Assembly (NCBI GenBank): GCA_009777715.1
Contig: WRLH01000013.1
Coordinates: 1-64,000, forward strand
Length of the DNA: 64,000 nt
Direction: 5' to 3'
Source: Lachnospiraceae bacterium
GTDB lineage: Bacteria; Bacillota; Clostridia; Lachnospirales; Lachnospiraceae
The position numbers and the translations under genes were made by a program. This document shows positions 56,866-64,000 of this stretch, piece after piece; positions within the stretch are counted from its first letter, which is position 1, and every line of letters begins with the position of its first letter. The notes beneath the pieces were generated by a model that worked only from the letters and a program-made list of their open reading frames with translations, did not search any database and was not told the DNA's origin.

Positions 56866-57117
56866 ATGATTGAGAAACAGATTGTAATCGGTCTTGCCAG
56901 CGGCTTAGAGGAACGACCGATTGCCGTCCTTGTCCAGATGGCAAGCAAATACGAAAGTAATGTTTATCTGATTTCAGGGAACAAAAAGGTCAATGCCAAA
57001 AGCATTATGGGAATGATGGGCATGGGAATGAGAAGCGGCGAAAGCGTAACGATCATGACCGATGGCGTTGATGAAATTGAAGCCGCCAATGAAATCATCA
57101 ACTACCTAAAATCGTAG
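56866..57117 (+). CDS. Crh-like HPr homolog without the active-site histidine
   Basis: An 83-residue HPr-fold protein. The PTS phosphorylation site His15 is Glu here (SGLEERP, 12-18), so it cannot carry sugar phosphate groups; Ser46 is kept in NAKSIMGMM (43-51), the HprK target. This is the pattern of Crh, which as Ser46-phosphate works with CcpA. Position in the hprK operon supports a regulatory role. TAGGAGG gives a strong ribosome site. Confidence 0.9.
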   Translation: MIEKQIVIGLASGLEERPIAVLVQMASKYESNVYLISGNKKVNAKSIMGMMGMGMRSGESVTIMTDGVDEIEAANEIINYLKS

Positions 57118-57126
57118 GCAAATTTT

Positions 57127-57215
57127 GATGGAAATTATTTCCATGGAAAATATTTCCAATGGAAAAAACTTCCAATGGAAAAACTTCCAATGAAAAACTT
57201 CCATTTTTTTTCTTT
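57127..57215 (+). repeat. Tandem TTCCAATGGAA repeats ending in a terminator
   Basis: A run of four to five units of about 16 bases built on TTCCAATGGAA, itself a palindrome, from TGGAAATTATTTCCA to AAACTTCCATT. The last AATGGAA and TTCCATT can pair, followed by T8, which would end the hprK operon. The rest up to 57233 is the leader of the lipid kinase gene. Confidence 0.55.
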
Positions 57216-57233
57216 GTTCCATATGGGGTGTAT

Positions 57234-58115
57234 ATGAAATTACTTTTCATTTATAATCCGCGGGCCGGAAAGGCGAAAATCCGCAGAAATCTTCTTGACA
57301 TCATTGATATTTTCACAAATGCCGGCTTCGTTGTAACTGCCCACCCAACCCAGGCCCTAGGTGAAGTTGCCGAAATTTTAGAACGGGTAAAAGCGGCAAG
57401 CTATGATTTAATCGTTTGCAGCGGCGGTGATGGCACTCTTGATTGTGTGGTTGGCGGAATGATGAAGCAAAGAATAAACGTTCCGCTTGGTTATATCCCG
57501 GCCGGGACAACCAATGATTTTGCCCGCAATTTAAGAATACCTTCTAATATGCTGACAGCGGCAGAGCGGATTTGCCAGCGCAATGCTTTTGCTTGTGACA
57601 TTGGATATTTGAATGATGCGAATTTTGTTTATATTGCCGCATTCGGGCTTTTCACCGATGTTTCCTATGAAACCAGCCAGGACATCAAGAATGCCATCGG
57701 GCAAACCGCTTATATCCTTGAGGGGATTAAGCGGCTGACGGATTTAAGTGTCTGCCGGATGCGGGTAATCGCGGAAGCAATTGAGCTGGAAGATGATTTT
57801 ATCTTTGGCATGGTCACCAATTCAATTTCGGTGGGCGGATTTAAGAATTTGACCGGAAAGCAAGTCAAGCTGAATGACGGCCTTTTTGAGGTTACCTTGG
57901 TTAAAAAGCCGAAAAACCCTCTCGAACTGAATAATCTGATTACGGCAATGCTAAAGCGCAATTATAATAACGAGTTAATGCACAATTTTAAAACCGCAAA
58001 GATTTGTTTTATCACCAATGATGAAATACCTTGGACGCTTGACGGTGAGTTTGGCGGCCGCCATGCAAATGTGACAATCAGGAACATCAAACAGGCGATT
58101 GAGATTTATTGTTGA
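57234..58115 (+). CDS. Diacylglycerol/lipid kinase, YegS/DgkB family
   Basis: Cytoplasmic lipid kinase of about 293 residues. The ATG at 57234 (MKLLFIYNPRAGKAK) follows GGGGTG; the open frame further up translates the TTCC repeats and is not real. VCSGGDGTLDCVVGGM and PAGTTNDFARNL are the catalytic-domain signatures, and LDGEFGG lies near the end. The lipid substrate (diacylglycerol or other) is not certain. Confidence 0.88.
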   Translation: MKLLFIYNPRAGKAKIRRNLLDIIDIFTNAGFVVTAHPTQALGEVAEILERVKAASYDLIVCSGGDGTLDCVVGGMMKQRINVPLGYIPAGTTNDFARNLRIPSNMLTAAERICQRNAFACDIGYLNDANFVYIAAFGLFTDVSYETSQDIKNAIGQTAYILEGIKRLTDLSVCRMRVIAEAIELEDDFIFGMVTNSISVGGFKNLTGKQVKLNDGLFEVTLVKKPKNPLELNNLITAMLKRNYNNELMHNFKTAKICFITNDEIPWTLDGEFGGRHANVTIRNIKQAIEIYC

Positions 58116-58126
58116 AAGGAGCAATC

Positions 58127-58444
58127 ATGTATACTATTGATGAGATAAAAGCGAAAATCGAACCAATAGCGATTAAATATGGACTGCCCAAGGTTTATGT
58201 GTTTGGTTCATATGCCCGGGGTGAAGCGACTGAAAATAGTGATATTGATTTACTGATTGACCCAATAAATTCTAAAATTATTTCATTGCTTGATTTTGGC
58301 GGATTATATGAAAATGTCCTTGATACTTTTAATAAGCGGGTTGATATTATTGAATTAAGTGATAAATTCATCGACTTAGATAGCCTAAGCAATGAATTTG
58401 TTGAAAAGGTAGAAAATGAGAGGATTTTGCTTTATGAACGATAA
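58127..58444 (+). CDS. mntA: MNT-type nucleotidyltransferase antitoxin
   Basis: A 105-residue minimal nucleotidyltransferase. AAAGGAG sets the start at 58127. The motif VFGSYARGEATENSDIDLLI (20-bases-apart Gly-Ser and Asp-x-Asp) is complete. In MntA/HepT pairs this protein neutralises the HEPN toxin by adding AMP to its tyrosine. It overlaps the next gene by 11 bases. Confidence 0.88.
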   Translation: MYTIDEIKAKIEPIAIKYGLPKVYVFGSYARGEATENSDIDLLIDPINSKIISLLDFGGLYENVLDTFNKRVDIIELSDKFIDLDSLSNEFVEKVENERILLYER

Positions 58445-58772
58445 AGATACCCAGATTCTTAGGCACATCATTGAATATTGCAATAACATTGAAAATTCAA
58501 TTTTAAGATATGGGGATTCGCTTTGTATTTTTGAAAATGATGTTGATTATTTTCAATCTATCAGTATGTCAATCCTTCAAATTGGCGAATTAAGCATAAA
58601 TTTGTCGGAAGAATTTAAGTCTCTTCATAATAATATCCCATGGACTGGAATCCGGGGAATGCGCAATATTTTTGCCCATAAATATGGCAAAATTAAAAAA
58701 GATGTTGTTTGGGGCATTGTCAAAGAAGACATCCCAGTCTTATCTTCATTCTGCAAAAAATATGCAAAATAA
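58434..58772 (+). CDS. hepT: HEPN-domain toxin HepT
   Basis: A 112-residue helical protein of the DUF86/HepT family, an RNase. The HEPN active site is RNIFAHKYG (R-x4-H) near residue 85, with the tyrosine that is the AMP acceptor in the family. It starts inside mntA (MNDKDTQILRHIIEYCNN). Cassettes of this type are phage-defence or stabilisation modules. Confidence 0.88.
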   Translation: MNDKDTQILRHIIEYCNNIENSILRYGDSLCIFENDVDYFQSISMSILQIGELSINLSEEFKSLHNNIPWTGIRGMRNIFAHKYGKIKKDVVWGIVKEDIPVLSSFCKKYAK

Positions 58773-58784
58773 TGAGCGTTTCTA

Positions 58785-58813
58785 TTTCAATTTCCCCATA
58801 AATGGTTTATAAT
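58785..58813 (+). promoter_or_regulatory. fba promoter
   Basis: TTTCAA (58785-58790), a 17-base spacer and TATAAT (58808-58813), some 55 bases before fba. The -35 box is poor. Confidence 0.5.
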
Positions 58814-58866
58814 AATAACGAATTAAAGATCATATTAAAGCGTACTTAGAAAGGAAAGGAAAAGTT

Positions 58867-59730
58867 ATGTTAGTTTCAGCAAAAGAAATGCTTAAGAAAG
58901 CAAAAGCCGGGCAATATGCCGTCGGCCAATTTAACATCAACAATTTGGAGTGGACAAAGGCGATTCTGCTGACCGCCCAAGAATGTAATTCGCCGGTTAT
59001 TCTTGGCGTTTCCGAGGGAGCAGGAAAATATATGGGCGGCTACAATACGGTGGTTGGGATGGTCGTTAACATGATAAAGGACCAGAACATCACTGTTCCG
59101 GTTGCCTTACACTTAGACCACGGCAGCTTTGAACATTGCTACAAATGTATGGAAGCCGGATTCTCGTCAGTTATGTTTGACGGCTCTCATTACGCTATCG
59201 AAGAAAATGTCGCAAAAACCAAACAGCTGGTTGCCGATGCCAACGAAAAGGGCATCTCTGTTGAAGCAGAAGTTGGCTCGATTGGCGGCGAAGAAGACGG
59301 CGTTGTTGGCGCGGGTGATATCGCTGATCCAAAAGAATGTAAGGCAATCGCGGATCTCGGCATTGATTTCCTGGCGGCCGGAATTGGCAATATCCATGGC
59401 AAATACCCCTCCAACTGGGCAGGTTTATCTTTTGATACGCTTGATGAAATCCAAAAGCTGACTGGTGATATGCCCCTTGTTCTCCATGGCGGAACAGGAA
59501 TCCCGATTGAAATGATTAAGCAAGCAATTTCATTAGGCGTGGCAAAAATTAATGTTAATACCGAGTGCCAGCTGGCATTTGCCGATGCGACCCGCAAATA
59601 TATTGAAGCAGGAAAAGATTTAGAGGGCAAAGGATTTGACCCCCGCAAATTATTAGCTCCTGGTGTTTCAGCTATTAAAGAAGCGGTCAAAGAAAAAATG
59701 GAAATTTTTGGATCGATTGGCAAAGCCTAA
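58867..59730 (+). CDS. fba: Fructose-bisphosphate aldolase, class II
   Basis: Zinc-dependent aldolase of glycolysis that splits fructose 1,6-bisphosphate. VALHLDHGS with the zinc and catalytic residues (about 79-87), VEAEVGSIGGEEDG, GIGNIHGKYP and VLHGGTGIP are all intact. Length 287 fits the class IIB type. GAAAGGAAA precedes the ATG. A strong terminator follows. Confidence 0.96.
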   Translation: MLVSAKEMLKKAKAGQYAVGQFNINNLEWTKAILLTAQECNSPVILGVSEGAGKYMGGYNTVVGMVVNMIKDQNITVPVALHLDHGSFEHCYKCMEAGFSSVMFDGSHYAIEENVAKTKQLVADANEKGISVEAEVGSIGGEEDGVVGAGDIADPKECKAIADLGIDFLAAGIGNIHGKYPSNWAGLSFDTLDEIQKLTGDMPLVLHGGTGIPIEMIKQAISLGVAKINVNTECQLAFADATRKYIEAGKDLEGKGFDPRKLLAPGVSAIKEAVKEKMEIFGSIGKA

Positions 59731-59761
59731 TCTTTACTTTAATAGGGGATTCACCGTAATC

Positions 59762-59806
59762 AAAAAGGACTGCAAACACAGCTCTGGCGTGAGGCAGTCC
59801 TTTTTT
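59762..59806 (+). terminator. Intrinsic terminator after fba
   Basis: AAAAAGGACTGC (59762-59773) pairs with GCAGTCCTTTTTT (59794-59806) around a 20-base loop. The stem GGACTGCAA(A)CACA is nearly the same as the terminator arm of the candidate RNA at 25071. Confidence 0.8.
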
Positions 59807-59862
59807 CTTGAATAACTCATATTTTTACTGTATAATAGAAATCAAGAGGTGATTTGAAAATC

Positions 59863-60618
59863 ATGAGTGATATTTTAATCAAAACAGACATATATAAGGA
59901 CGAAATCAGCAGACTCCGCCCTTTTGAGGGAGATATATTAAGGCAGCTTCGAGATTATTACAGAATCGGTCTTACATGGTCATCTAATGCGCTTGAGGGT
60001 AATTCGCTGACCGAAATGGAAACCAAAGTGTTGATTGAGGACGGACTGACAATCGGCGGAAAGCCTTTGCGTGATACTCTTGAAGCGGTGGGGCATTCTC
60101 TCGCTTATGATTATATGTTCAGTTTGCTTGGCAATCGAAAGATTACCGTAGAGGACATAAAATTGCTCCACCATTTGTTTTTTAAGTCCATTGACGAAAA
60201 AAGTGCCGGAGTTTGGCGTGAAGTTCCTGTAATTATTACCGGAACGGATTATGTGTTTCCGGCTTCGTCCGAGCTTGATAAACTTATGACAGACCTCGGA
60301 CGCTGGATAGAAGAAGAGCGCGACGCAATGCACCCGGTCAGATTTGCCGCTATGCTGCATTTGAAATTTGTAACAATTCACCCATATATCGATGGAAACG
60401 GAAGAGTAGCGAGGCTCCTGATGAATACTGCGCTTATTCAGGACGGCTATATGCTTGCTGTTATCCCGCCTGTTCTGCGAATGGACTATATGTCGTATAT
60501 ACGGCATTACCAACAGAAAGGATATGCAGAATCATTCTGTGACTTGATTGCCGAACGGGTGGTTGAATCACAAAAAGACATTATGCGGCTTCTTCACGTT
60601 CCAATTCCAAAAATATGA
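59863..60618 (+). CDS. Fic-domain protein (AMP transferase), self-inhibited type
   Basis: A 251-residue Fic protein, which probably adds AMP to a protein. The active site is HPYIDGNGRVARLL (about 173-186). The inhibitory helix SSNALEGN with its glutamate comes before the Fic core, the class II arrangement. The ATG at 59863 lies 11 bases past AGGTG; a TTG at 59854 is possible. No antitoxin is needed or seen. The target is not known. 60619-60680 holds nothing more. Confidence 0.88.
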   Translation: MSDILIKTDIYKDEISRLRPFEGDILRQLRDYYRIGLTWSSNALEGNSLTEMETKVLIEDGLTIGGKPLRDTLEAVGHSLAYDYMFSLLGNRKITVEDIKLLHHLFFKSIDEKSAGVWREVPVIITGTDYVFPASSELDKLMTDLGRWIEEERDAMHPVRFAAMLHLKFVTIHPYIDGNGRVARLLMNTALIQDGYMLAVIPPVLRMDYMSYIRHYQQKGYAESFCDLIAERVVESQKDIMRLLHVPIPKI

Positions 60619-60680
60619 AGGAGATAAGCCTGCCATTAATCGCTTCTTGTGTACCATGTAATTTGCTGTCGAAGAGCGCG

Positions 60681-62591
60681 TTATTGATTGATGTCGGGGC
60701 CGTTGTAGCGTAGGGTTAGGATTGTTATGTCGTCGGCTTGTTCTGCTCCGTCGGCGAACTCGTCTATTTTATGTTTTATCGATACCGCGAACTCGTTATG
60801 CGGCAAATTGATGTTGATGTTGCTGTTTGCCGTTTCAAGCAGGCGCGGGTCGGTGAATAGCTCGTTTTCGTTGTTGGCGGCCTCGGTTACGCCATCCGTG
60901 TATAGGAACAGCTCGTCGCCGGGCTGCAAGGTTATTTCATGCTGCCTATAAAACGTGTCTTCGTCTCCGGCAAGGACGAAACCCGCCTTCGCCTTTAGCC
61001 AGCCCCAAGGCTCGCCATCTCTTTTGAGCAGCGGGGGGTTATGCCCTGCGTTGACGAACGTAAACTTTCCTGTGGGGATGTCTAAATACCCTAAAAACGC
61101 GGTTACGAACATATTGGCGTCATTATTCTCGCAAAGCATCCTGTTCACAATCCCGAACACTACCTCCGGGCGCTTACCGGAGAGCGCGGTGTTTTGAATG
61201 AGCGTCTTCGTGATGACCATAAACAGCGCGGCGGGTATGCCCTTGCCCGATACGTCGGCTATAACCACGGCGAGGGTGTTTTCGTCCACGAGGAAAAAAT
61301 CGTAGAAGTCGCCGCCGACTTCCTTCGCAGGTTGCATGCTGGCGTATATGTCAAAATCCTCGCGATAGGGGAACGCGGGGAAAATGCATGGGAGCATACT
61401 GGACTGTATCTGCGTGGCAATGTTTAATTCCGCGCTGATGCGTTCTTTTTCCGCGCGATCGCGGGCATTTGCCTCAATGGCTTCTTTCAAATCCGCCGTC
61501 ATTTTGTTAAACGTCTCCGCAAGCATTCCCAGCTCGTCTTTTGTGGACAAGTCTATGGAAACGTCAAGGTTGCCAAGCCCAAGAAGGGAAACGCCATCCG
61601 CCAGTTTTCGGAGCGGCTTGTTTATAAGCTTTGATATCAGGAAAAACGCCGTACACAGCATAAGCGCCGCTGACAGCGCGATAATCATTGAGAAGCGGCT
61701 GTTCTGGCGCTCGGCCTCGGCGAATATTTCGTTTTCGGGTATCTGCACCGACATGAGCCATCCGTTGCCCATAACCCGCTTGAATGTCATGTAGGCAACG
61801 CCGTCAAGTTCAAAGGAATGAGCGGCAATGTCCCACGAAAGGCTGTCGAGAGGTGTACCCGCGCCGTCCATGACATATGTATTGGAAATAATATAGTTTT
61901 GTTCCGGGACGCACAGCAGGACAAAGCTGCCTTCCGTGGGTTTGATGGCCGAGAGGTTGGCTATGACTTCCTCGATTTCCCAGTCCACCGTGGACAGCGC
62001 GATCAGCTTGCCGCTCCCGTCGAAATACCCCGCGCCCGCCGTCGTCATCAGCGCGTATGAGCCTGTGTCGTCAATGTAAGGCCGAGTCCAGACGACCTGA
62101 TGCGGTTCGGCTAGAAAATTCGCTATGTCGGTGTACCAGTTTAGGACGTGATAGTCATAGTCATCGATAAAGAAGGTGTCGTCGAGCCGAACCTCGCTAA
62201 CTTCCTTATCGAAAAACGCATATACCCCTTCGCGATGGGTGCTTTCGTTAAAGGCATAGGGCGTGAACCAGAATCCGCCGCCGAGCGCAACGGGGAAGCT
62301 GCGCAATAGCTCCTGCGCAAGCGTTTCTCCAAAGGCCCGTGACTGCGCATCATATGCAAGCTGCCCTGCCATCGCAAAGACTACTGCCGCGCGTTCCATT
62401 TCGGCAATGGTCTTGTTGACTTTCTCGGTTTCAAACTCCACCGTTTTCTCTATGCCGCTTAGCCGCAGCATCTTGTAATTCTCGGTCGTGAACAGCGAGT
62501 AGACAAGAAACGCGACGCCTATTATGGCAACAAAAGGCAGCACAATGGCAAGTATTTTCGCTCTTAGCGATATTCCTTTGAGTGTCATCAT
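60681..62591 (-). CDS. Membrane PP2C phosphatase of the RsbU/SpoIIE type
   Basis: A 636-residue sensor phosphatase. A first membrane segment (about 11-32), an extracellular dCache-like domain (about 35-300; GGGFWFTPYAFNES, YFDGSGKLIALSTVDWEIEE), a second segment (about 305-328), a HAMP linker (KPLRKLADGVSLLG) and a coiled coil precede the PP2C domain (KEVGGDFYDFF, IADVSGKGIPAALFM, NAGHNPPLL, YTDGVTEA, ADDITIL). Family members dephosphorylate a STAS antagonist to release a sigma factor; that protein is encoded just upstream with a four-base overlap. Clearly GC-richer than neighbouring genes. Confidence 0.92.
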   Translation of the reverse strand: MMTLKGISLRAKILAIVLPFVAIIGVAFLVYSLFTTENYKMLRLSGIEKTVEFETEKVNKTIAEMERAAVVFAMAGQLAYDAQSRAFGETLAQELLRSFPVALGGGFWFTPYAFNESTHREGVYAFFDKEVSEVRLDDTFFIDDYDYHVLNWYTDIANFLAEPHQVVWTRPYIDDTGSYALMTTAGAGYFDGSGKLIALSTVDWEIEEVIANLSAIKPTEGSFVLLCVPEQNYIISNTYVMDGAGTPLDSLSWDIAAHSFELDGVAYMTFKRVMGNGWLMSVQIPENEIFAEAERQNSRFSMIIALSAALMLCTAFFLISKLINKPLRKLADGVSLLGLGNLDVSIDLSTKDELGMLAETFNKMTADLKEAIEANARDRAEKERISAELNIATQIQSSMLPCIFPAFPYREDFDIYASMQPAKEVGGDFYDFFLVDENTLAVVIADVSGKGIPAALFMVITKTLIQNTALSGKRPEVVFGIVNRMLCENNDANMFVTAFLGYLDIPTGKFTFVNAGHNPPLLKRDGEPWGWLKAKAGFVLAGDEDTFYRQHEITLQPGDELFLYTDGVTEAANNENELFTDPRLLETANSNININLPHNEFAVSIKHKIDEFADGAEQADDITILTLRYNGPDINQ

Positions 62592-62887
62592 ACTATTTTC
62601 AGCATGTCGGCAAAGCCGGTCATTTCAAGCACGTCCATAATCTCGCTTGAAACATTGGTAAGAGTCATGGATACGCCTCTCTTCTTCGTTACTTTCTGCC
62701 CCATCAGGAGTACGCGCAATCCCGCAGAGGACACGTATCCAAGTTTCTCAAAGTTCAGCACTATTTCGTTTGCCTCGTCAAATGCTTTGATAAGCACTTC
62801 TTGCAGTTGCGGCGAGGTGGTGTTTTCCAACCTGCCTTCAATGTCGAGGGTAAGCTTTCCACCCTCCAATGTTTTATTGATTGTCAC
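62588..62887 (-). CDS. Anti-sigma factor antagonist (STAS domain)
   Basis: A 99-residue STAS protein of the RsbV/SpoIIAA type; the phosphoacceptor serine is in LGYVSSAGLRVLL (about 56-58). It starts with GTG at 62887 after GGAGGG and overlaps the phosphatase start (ATGA). No anti-sigma kinase or sigma factor lies in the window, so the pathway is incomplete here. Two TATAAT boxes lie close together just upstream. Confidence 0.9.
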   Translation of the reverse strand: MTINKTLEGGKLTLDIEGRLENTTSPQLQEVLIKAFDEANEIVLNFEKLGYVSSAGLRVLLMGQKVTKKRGVSMTLTNVSSEIMDVLEMTGFADMLKIV

Positions 62888-63117
62888 TGTTCATCCCTCC
62901 ATAGAACATAAGCCTTATTATAGCTATTATAGCCAAATCTGAAAAATATCGTCCAATTCTCTCAAAATTGACAGAATTGGCCTTTTGATTTGTTATACAC
63001 GCGAGTTAGCGAAAAGGGATGCTCATTTTTCGGAAAACTTTTTGCTTACACTTATTTTGAAATTATGCTAAAATAGGGGTTGACACGCACGACATTTTCC
63101 GAGGAGGCCCTAAGAAG

Positions 63118-64000
63118 ATGAAAAGATTCAACGTAACAGGGGTATGTATACCCGAAAAGCACTATATGGTCGACATAAGCGGCAAGCTGGCGAAAATCAA
63201 AGAGATGGTGGACTACGGCGACTATTTCACGATAAACCGAGCGAGGCAATACGGCAAGACGACGACGCTGTTTATGCTCGGCAAAGTGTTGAAAGATGAG
63301 TACACCGTGGTATCAATAAGCTTTCAGGGGGTTGGCGACGAAGGCTTCGAGTCCGCCGCTGCGTTTTGCCAAATGTTTTTATGTTTAATCCACAGGGCAT
63401 TGAAGTTCGCCGGCGTATCCGAAGAGTACAGGGAAAGCTGGCTAAATGGGGAGGTGTCGGGTTTTGTGGAACTGGGCGCCCACATAACCAAAATGACCGA
63501 GAACAAGAAAGTTGTGCTAATGATCGACGAGGTGGACCAGACGAGCAACAACAGGACATATCTGCACTTTTTGGGGCTGCTCCGTGATAAATACCTAAAA
63601 CGCGAACAAAATGAGGACTACACCTTCCAAAGCGTCATTCTGGCGGGGGTGTACGATATAAAGAACATCAAGCTGAAGCTGATAAACGAGGGGGTCTACA
63701 CGCCTTCGGCAGAGGAAAACAAGTTCAAAAACTCGCCATGGAACATAGCGGCGGACTTCGAGGTGGATATGTCGTTCGACCCGACGGAAATAGCCACGAT
63801 GCTCTTGGAGTATGAAGCCGACCATCATACAGGTATGGATGTCCGGGCAATAGCCGAAGAGATACACGGCCACACGAGCGGATACCCGTTTCTGGTTTCG
63901 AGGATATGCCAACACATCGATACGAAATTCGGCAAGGACTGGTCGCGGCAGGGGGTGCAAAAGTCGGTCAGTAGTTTCCTTGTTGAAAGCAACACGCTGT
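63118..64000 (+). CDS. AAA-like ATPase, 3' part outside the window
   Basis: At least 294 residues; the frame is open to the window end. ATG at 63118 follows GAGGAGG. The Walker A region is INRARQYGKTTTL (about 39-51), Walker B is VVLMIDEVDQ (about 119-128), and later YTFQSVILAGVYDIKN and HTSGYPFLVSRICQH match the AAA-like ATPases (PF14516/AAA-ATPase-like types) that often carry a C-terminal PD-(D/E)XK nuclease. Whether that nuclease is present cannot be seen. It is divergent from the phosphatase pair. Confidence 0.75.
   Translation, partial: MKRFNVTGVCIPEKHYMVDISGKLAKIKEMVDYGDYFTINRARQYGKTTTLFMLGKVLKDEYTVVSISFQGVGDEGFESAAAFCQMFLCLIHRALKFAGVSEEYRESWLNGEVSGFVELGAHITKMTENKKVVLMIDEVDQTSNNRTYLHFLGLLRDKYLKREQNEDYTFQSVILAGVYDIKNIKLKLINEGVYTPSAEENKFKNSPWNIAADFEVDMSFDPTEIATMLLEYEADHHTGMDVRAIAEEIHGHTSGYPFLVSRICQHIDTKFGKDWSRQGVQKSVSSFLVESNTL

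Noticed and set aside
56866-57117. Normal phosphotransfer HPr
   Set aside because: The His15 position is Glu, so the PTS role is not possible.
57159-57233. Longer lipid kinase starting in the TTCC repeats
   Set aside because: The extra residues come from translated repeats; GGGGTG and the family N-terminus place the start at 57234.

Overview
The window reads as chromosome of a low-GC Gram-positive bacterium of class Clostridia, most like Lachnospiraceae. The evidence is the gene set and order: pfkA followed by a SpoU-type RNA methyltransferase, yabP-yabQ-divIC, hprK-murB-rapZ-whiA-HPr-like, a DUF6145-type protein next to coaX, and a SleB-like spore/cortex hydrolase. YabP and YabQ imply an endospore-forming ancestry. 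No rRNA, tRNA, CRISPR array or intact insertion sequence was recognised.

Layout. 1-6.3 kb is a restriction island: a type III Mod (cut by the window edge) and Res, then a type II pair made of a frameshifted C5-cytosine methyltransferase and an intact-looking endonuclease. 6.4-8.2 kb is pfkA plus an RNA methyltransferase. 8.2-17.7 kb holds a polysaccharide deacetylase, a beta-lactamase-fold hydrolase and a maltodextrin locus (DUF1189, malG with a frameshift, malF, malE, a divergent LacI-type regulator and an alpha-glucosidase); malQ at 30 kb completes the pathway. 17.8-22.6 kb is an AT-rich surface-polysaccharide cluster of three glycosyltransferases and a divergent capsule-like gene. 22.6-34.2 kb is core metabolism: proC, cell wall hydrolase, nfeD-like and SPFH genes, argF, coaX, dusB, malQ, greA, lysS.

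34.2-40.4 kb is a variable region. It starts with a second copy of the last 219 bp of lysS, which brackets a methyltransferase broken at a 9-G tract. It continues with a decayed YhcG-type nuclease, a compact three-gene operon (HIT hydrolase, DUF4062 protein, methyltransferase) with its own promoter, a decayed phage-type primase, the tail of a surface protein, and a Phd antitoxin beside a truncated Doc toxin. The three-gene operon is the best candidate for an undescribed defence-like or nucleotide-processing system.

40.4-60 kb returns to core genes: sporulation/division (yabP, yabQ, divIC), argC, an AraC-type regulator, an aminotransferase, uppP, an Fe-S aldo/keto reductase, DUF1846, ftsH, uvrC, the hprK-murB-rapZ-whiA-Crh-like operon, a lipid kinase, an MntA/HepT toxin-antitoxin pair and fba. 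60-64 kb holds a Fic protein, a GC-richer PP2C phosphatase/STAS pair and the start of an AAA ATPase.

Themes outside the genes: a probable 170-180 nt structured RNA on the minus strand at 25.06-25.24 kb, several families of short palindromic repeats (one inserted in frame in mod), an array of 9-bp operator half-sites at the maltodextrin promoters, and homopolymer tracts in or beside genes.
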